From the NCBI GenBank assembly GCA_005882445.1, contig VBAN01000327.1, forward strand, positions 1-10,023: DNA of 10,023 bases, in the 5' to 3' direction. The translations under genes and the position numbers were made by a program. Source of the stretch: Candidatus Segetimicrobium genomatis (GTDB lineage: Bacteria; Sysuimicrobiota; Sysuimicrobiia; Sysuimicrobiales; Segetimicrobiaceae). Positions 7,420 through 10,023 of the stretch are shown in pieces. The notes below the pieces were generated by a model. It made no database searches, had not been told where the DNA came from, and worked only from the letters and a program-made list of their open reading frames with translations. Each line of letters opens with the position of its first letter. Position 1 is the first letter of the stretch.

Positions 7420-8318
7420 ATGGGGCCGCGGGTGGCTTTGGCCGCGGCGGCGGCGTACCTGTCCCCCGTGTCGTTGAAGAACGCGTGGCCGGCCCCGTCG
7501 TAGATCTTCATCTCGTACGTCACGCCGGCCCGATCGAGGGCCTCGCGCATCGCGGCGATGCCGGGATTGACGAACGAATCGGTGGCGCCGTAGAACGCCA
7601 GCACCGCTGCGCGAATCTTCGACACGTCCTCCAGCGGTGGATTGGGGCCGTAGAACGGCACCGCGGCCCGCAGATCCGGGTTTTGCGTCGCCAGCCGCCA
7701 GACCATGCCGCCCCCGAAGCAGAACCCCATCGTCCCCACGCGGTCGGCCCGCACGGAGGGCGATCCCTGGAGGTAGCGCACGCCGGCGTTGAGCAGCGCG
7801 ACGTGCTGGGCCGGCGGCGTCTGGGAGAGCACCGTTGCCGCCTGCGCGGAGTCGGTGAACTTGCCGGCGCCTCCCTGCGGGGAGAGGAGGTCTGGGGCCA
7901 GCGCGGCGTATCCGGCCTTGGCGAGCCGCCGCGCGACGTCCTTGAGGTGCTCGACGAGGCCGCGATTCTCATGCACGATGATCACGCCGGACGCCTTGGG
8001 CGTCCGCTTCGGCAGGGCGAGGTAGGCCTGGATCGCCGTCTCGCCGAGGGAGAACGAGACCGCCCGCGCCTCGACCGCGGGATCATCGGCGGGGACGGTC
8101 GCCGCGGCGGTCTGGGCCCGCAGGGGGGCGGGCGCCGAGGCGGCCGCGGCCACCTCTTCGGCGGAGACGGGGATCCCCAGGCTCGCCAGCGTCAAGACGC
8201 CCGCGGCAGCCCCGCCCGAGAACACCACGACGCGTCTGAGGAACTCCCGGCGGGCGACGTGACCTTCGCGGTAGTCCTCCGTCCACTCGTCCAGGATGTA
8301 CCGCTCCAGATCAGTCAT
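7203..8318 (-). CDS. Tat-exported dienelactone hydrolase family protein (C-terminus disrupted)
   Basis: Alpha/beta-hydrolase of the dienelactone hydrolase (carboxymethylenebutenolidase) family. The N-terminus has a twin-arginine signal, RREFLRR (23-29), followed by a hydrophobic stretch (GGAAAGVLTLASLGIPVSA), so the enzyme is probably exported. The catalytic set is visible: Glu117 in HENRG, nucleophile Cys200 in GFCFGGG, Asp247 in GATDSF and His278 in GAGHAFF. The natural substrate cannot be told; exported members of this family are often not true dienelactone hydrolases. Family-like sequence stops at about residue 295 (AAAAAKA, near 7434), where a final helix of roughly 20-25 residues (DAW.RTL..F type) is expected. 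From there to the stop at 7203 the frame encodes Arg-rich sequence antiphase to cdd, which is unlikely to be native. The start is ATG at 8318 with a GGGGGGA site upstream. A possible promoter precedes it. Confidence 0.85.
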   Translation of the reverse strand: MTDLERYILDEWTEDYREGHVARREFLRRVVVFSGGAAAGVLTLASLGIPVSAEEVAAAASAPAPLRAQTAAATVPADDPAVEARAVSFSLGETAIQAYLALPKRTPKASGVIIVHENRGLVEHLKDVARRLAKAGYAALAPDLLSPQGGAGKFTDSAQAATVLSQTPPAQHVALLNAGVRYLQGSPSVRADRVGTMGFCFGGGMVWRLATQNPDLRAAVPFYGPNPPLEDVSKIRAAVLAFYGATDSFVNPGIAAMREALDRAGVTYEMKIYDGAGHAFFNDTGDRYAAAAAKATRGPISRRSTRGWSALRRGRGAGRTPPIRNSRSARRCWPATAPSMRGATSRTRPTGWRSARSVWRFIRRWRTAGGG

Positions 8319-8336
8319 CGGTCCCCCCTGCTCGGT

Positions 8337-8346
8337 GTGACGTCAC
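8337..8346. promoter_or_regulatory. 10-bp palindrome GTGACGTCAC upstream of the hydrolase
   Basis: A perfect palindrome 18 bases before the hydrolase start codon, between the possible -10 and the ribosome site. Its place in the presumed 5' leader would suit an operator for a dimeric regulator. A single short copy can arise by chance, and no regulator gene lies next to it. Confidence 0.3.
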
Positions 8347-8393
8347 GGAAGCGGCTGGAACATCCCGGCTTGCTCGCGGAGGCGGTCCGCATT

Positions 8394-8402
8394 ATTCTAG
8401 CA
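8394..8402 (-). promoter_or_regulatory. Possible extended -10 promoter element for the hydrolase
   Basis: Reverse-strand TGCTAGAAT contains TAGAAT (five of six matches to TATAAT) preceded by TGn. It is in the 106-bp gap between the DUF502 gene and the hydrolase, an unusually A/T-rich spot for this window. No clear -35 is present, which extended -10 promoters tolerate. It would give the hydrolase (and perhaps cdd-recO) its own transcript. Confidence 0.4.
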
Positions 8403-8424
8403 CAGCGGCACCATTGCGCCGGCC

Positions 8425-9159
8425 TCACCGGCGCGGCGGTGAGCCTTCCCGGCTCTGCGATCCCTCCAGGCTCTGCGATTCCTCACGGGCCTGCGATCCC
8501 TCACGGGGTGGCGATCCCTCACGGGGTGGCGATCCGCCCCGGCTCTGCGGGGCCACCTTTCGCGGCAACGCGGGGATGGCCATGCCGCCCGAGACCAGGA
8601 GCTTCAGCCCATCCTGGACGCTGATCCGGAGAGGCTGCACGTCGCGCTCGGGCAGCATGATCAGGTATCCCGACATAGGATTCGGGGTGGTCGGCATGAA
8701 GACATTGAGCACGCGCTCGCCCGCTCTCGCCGCCAGCTCATCCTGCAGCGGCCCCTCGATCACCCCGGTGACGAACCCGATCTGATACAGCCCCCGGCGC
8801 GGATACTCCACCAGCACCACCTGCTGGAAATTCACGTGGCGCTGGAGGAGGCTGTCGCTCATCTGCTTTGCGATTGTGTAGATGCTGCGGACGAGGGGGA
8901 TGCGCTTGAGCGCGCCGTCGACCGCGGCCATCACGCGCCGGCCCACGATGTTCGTCGTCACGAGCCCGATCAGGAAGACCAGCAGCACCGTCGCGATCAG
9001 GCCCAGTCCGGGGACGGGATGGCCGAGGTAGTCGTAGATGTGCGGCCCGAGAAACCCGTCCAGGAGATTGAACAACCAGGAGAGGATCCCAACGGTCACC
9101 CCGAGGGGGATCAACACGAGGAGGCCGGCGAGAAAGTAGGTCCGCAGCCGGAGCCTCAC
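8425..9159 (-). CDS. DUF502 family membrane protein with repeat-bearing tail
   Basis: A 244-aa protein of the DUF502 family, whose function is not established in bacteria. Two membrane helices are visible: YFLAGLLVLIPLGVTVGILS (about 8-27) and GLGLIATVLLVFLIGLVTTN (about 51-70). The family core follows: GRRVMAAVDGALKRIPLVRS, IYTIAKQMSDSLL, VVLVEYPRRGLYQIGFVTG and NVFMPTTPNPMSGYLIMLP. After about residue 207 the family sequence gives way to six copies of a hexapeptide close to EGSPPR/EGSQSR that run to the stop; this tail is not part of the family fold and looks disordered and hydrophilic. The GTG start at 9157-9159 overlaps the upstream gene's stop as GTGA, with AGGAGG about 13 bases before it, so the two are probably translated together. 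Confidence 0.9.
   Translation of the reverse strand: MRLRLRTYFLAGLLVLIPLGVTVGILSWLFNLLDGFLGPHIYDYLGHPVPGLGLIATVLLVFLIGLVTTNIVGRRVMAAVDGALKRIPLVRSIYTIAKQMSDSLLQRHVNFQQVVLVEYPRRGLYQIGFVTGVIEGPLQDELAARAGERVLNVFMPTTPNPMSGYLIMLPERDVQPLRISVQDGLKLLVSGGMAIPALPRKVAPQSRGGSPPREGSPPREGSQAREESQSLEGSQSREGSPPRR
8433..8558. repeat. 18-bp tandem repeat (minisatellite) inside the DUF502 gene
   Basis: Five adjacent 18-bp units occupy 8451-8540; on the plus strand they are variants of GGCTCTGCGATCCCTCAC and GGGGTGGCGATCCCTCAC. A more degenerate unit flanks each side (8433-8450 and 8541-8558). The unit is a multiple of three, so copy changes keep the frame. On the coding strand it yields hexapeptides GGSPPR, EGSPPR, EGSQAR, EESQSL, EGSQSR and EGSPPR. 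The two unit types (GSPP and GSQ) suggest successive duplications. Confidence 0.88.
9156..9159 (-). other. GTGA stop/start overlap
   Basis: The stop TGA of the CBS-domain gene and the GTG start of the DUF502 gene share the four bases GTGA on the reverse strand, a classic arrangement for translational coupling. It settles the DUF502 start and implies that the two membrane proteins are made together. Confidence 0.8.
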
Positions 9160-10023
9160 AGGGGAGCTGCTTCCTCCTGGGGCGCCGGCGTCGTGCGGGT
9201 GATCCGGACCCGGGTGATCCGCTGCCCGAGGGTCTTCTCCACCCGCAATTCAATCCCCGGCAGCGCGATCGTCTCCCCCGGGGTGGGGACGCGGCCGAAC
9301 AGCGAGTAGACGAGGCCCGCCACCGTGTCCACCTCGTCCTGCGGGAGCCGGACTCCCAACAGTTCGCCGACTTCGTCGAGGTGGATGCGGGCATTCACCA
9401 CCGCGGTGCGGTCGTCCACAAGCTGGATCGGCTTCTCCTCGAGATCGTACTCGTCCTGAATCTCTCCCACGATCTCCTCGAGCAGGTCCTCGACCGTCAC
9501 CAACCCGGCGGTGCCCCCGTACTCGTCGAGCACGATCGCCATGGAGACCTTCTTCTGCTGCATCTCTTTGAACAGCTCATCGACCTTCTTCGATTCCGGG
9601 ACGAAGAAGGGGGGGCGCTTGAGCTCGGACACCGGCTGGTCCAGCCGGCCGTGCCGCAGCGCCGGAATGAGATCCCGGATGTACACCACGCCCAACACGT
9701 GGTCAATGGTGCCCTCGTACACGGGGAGGCGCGAGTGCCCCCGCTCGGTCATCAGCGCCAGAGCGCGGTTGAGCGTCGCATCGGCCGGAACGGCCGAGAT
9801 ATCCACCCGGGGGCGCATCACTTCCCGCACCACCGTGTCGCCGAATTCGAAGACCGAGTGAATCATCTCCCGCTCCTCCTGCTCGATGACCCCTTCCTCC
9901 TCACCGACCTGGACGAGGAAGCGAAGCTGCTCTTGGGTCACGAGGGGGGCCCGCGGCGTGATGTGGCCGCCGAACGGCCGGACGAGCGCGGTCGCCACGA
10001 GCGACAGCACGCGGATCAGCGGG
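9156..10023 (-). CDS. CBS-domain CorC/HlyC-type membrane protein, partial (N-terminus outside window)
   Basis: C-terminal 288 or so residues of a 'hemolysin C / CorC' family protein (DUF21-CBS-CorC_HlyC), usually linked to magnesium or cobalt transport or resistance. The N-terminal DUF21 membrane domain would lie past the right edge; the first codons here read PLIRVLSLVATALV, consistent with the end of it. Then come a helical linker (VTQEQLRFLVQVGEEEGVIE), a CBS pair (MRPRVDISAVPADATL... to YIRDLI, about 9815-9665; FFVPESKKVDELFKEMQQKK to TVEDLLEEIVGEI, about 9615-9465) and the CorC_HlyC domain (VNARIHLDEVGELLGV to TRVRIT, about 9400-9200). The internal GTG at 10008-10010 is not the true start. 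The name 'hemolysin' does not imply toxin activity. Its TGA overlaps the next gene's GTG. Confidence 0.93.
   Translation of the reverse strand, partial: PLIRVLSLVATALVRPFGGHITPRAPLVTQEQLRFLVQVGEEEGVIEQEEREMIHSVFEFGDTVVREVMRPRVDISAVPADATLNRALALMTERGHSRLPVYEGTIDHVLGVVYIRDLIPALRHGRLDQPVSELKRPPFFVPESKKVDELFKEMQQKKVSMAIVLDEYGGTAGLVTVEDLLEEIVGEIQDEYDLEEKPIQLVDDRTAVVNARIHLDEVGELLGVRLPQDEVDTVAGLVYSLFGRVPTPGETIALPGIELRVEKTLGQRITRVRITRTTPAPQEEAAPL

Noticed and set aside
7410..7445. Programmed -1 frameshift making a hydrolase-deaminase fusion
   Set aside because: The shift needed is -1, but no slippery heptamer of the X-XXY-YYZ kind is present, and the hydrolase would still lack its last helix. Deletion explains it better.
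8433..8558. CRISPR array
   Set aside because: Units are 18 bp, directly adjacent with no spacers, and in frame within a gene.
6105..8624. Plus-strand frames over recO and the hydrolase (326 and 379 codons)
   Set aside because: No recognisable domains, and both lie antisense to genes with clear catalytic or zinc motifs.
1..10023. A new defence, mobile or biosynthetic system
   Set aside because: Every gene but one small one falls in a known family, all on one strand with uniform composition, and there are no integrases, transposases, tRNA insertion sites or toxin-antitoxin pairs.

Overview
The window is a compact, high-G+C (about two thirds by eye) stretch of bacterial chromosome. All nine genes I can support lie on the minus strand, so the biological order runs from the right edge to the left: a CBS-domain CorC/HlyC-type protein (5' end outside the window), a DUF502 membrane protein, a Tat-exported dienelactone hydrolase, cytidine deaminase (cdd), recO, a small one-helix membrane protein, glyQ, glyS and pyruvate phosphate dikinase (ppdK, only its last few codons outside the window). 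The long plus-strand open frames, including one of 900 codons, are antisense shadows caused by the base composition.

The run cdd-recO-glyQ-glyS resembles the Bacillota arrangement (dgkA-cdd-era-recO-glyQ-glyS), here without era between cdd and recO. The split alpha/beta glycyl-tRNA synthetase and the simple intergenic regions are bacterial. The mixture fits a high-G+C Bacillota relative or an uncultured lineage with that synteny; the sequence does not let me name the phylum.

Layout by region: 9156-10023 and 8425-9159 are translationally coupled (GTGA overlap). 8319-8424 is a gap with a possible promoter and a 10-bp palindrome. 7203-8318 is the hydrolase. 7006-7419 is cdd, which overlaps recO (6207-7019) by 14 bp. 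6107-6206 is a short gap, followed by the 80-codon gene (5864-6106). glyQ (4954-5799) and glyS (2799-4964) overlap by 11 bp and encode the two subunits of one enzyme. ppdK follows after 38 bp. No gene-free stretch exceeds about 110 bases.

Most genes are housekeeping: nucleoside salvage, recombination repair, tRNA charging and the central PEP/pyruvate node. I found no defence system, mobile element, CRISPR array or RNA gene. The unusual points are two places where conserved coding sequence appears to be missing: a block of about 13 codons inside glyQ at 5700/5701, and the hydrolase-cdd junction near 7415-7434, where one gene loses its C-terminus and the other its start codon. They are either real lineage-specific deletions or assembly errors, and reads would separate these. 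An 18-bp tandem repeat encoding a hexapeptide tail in the DUF502 protein is the clearest repeat structure.
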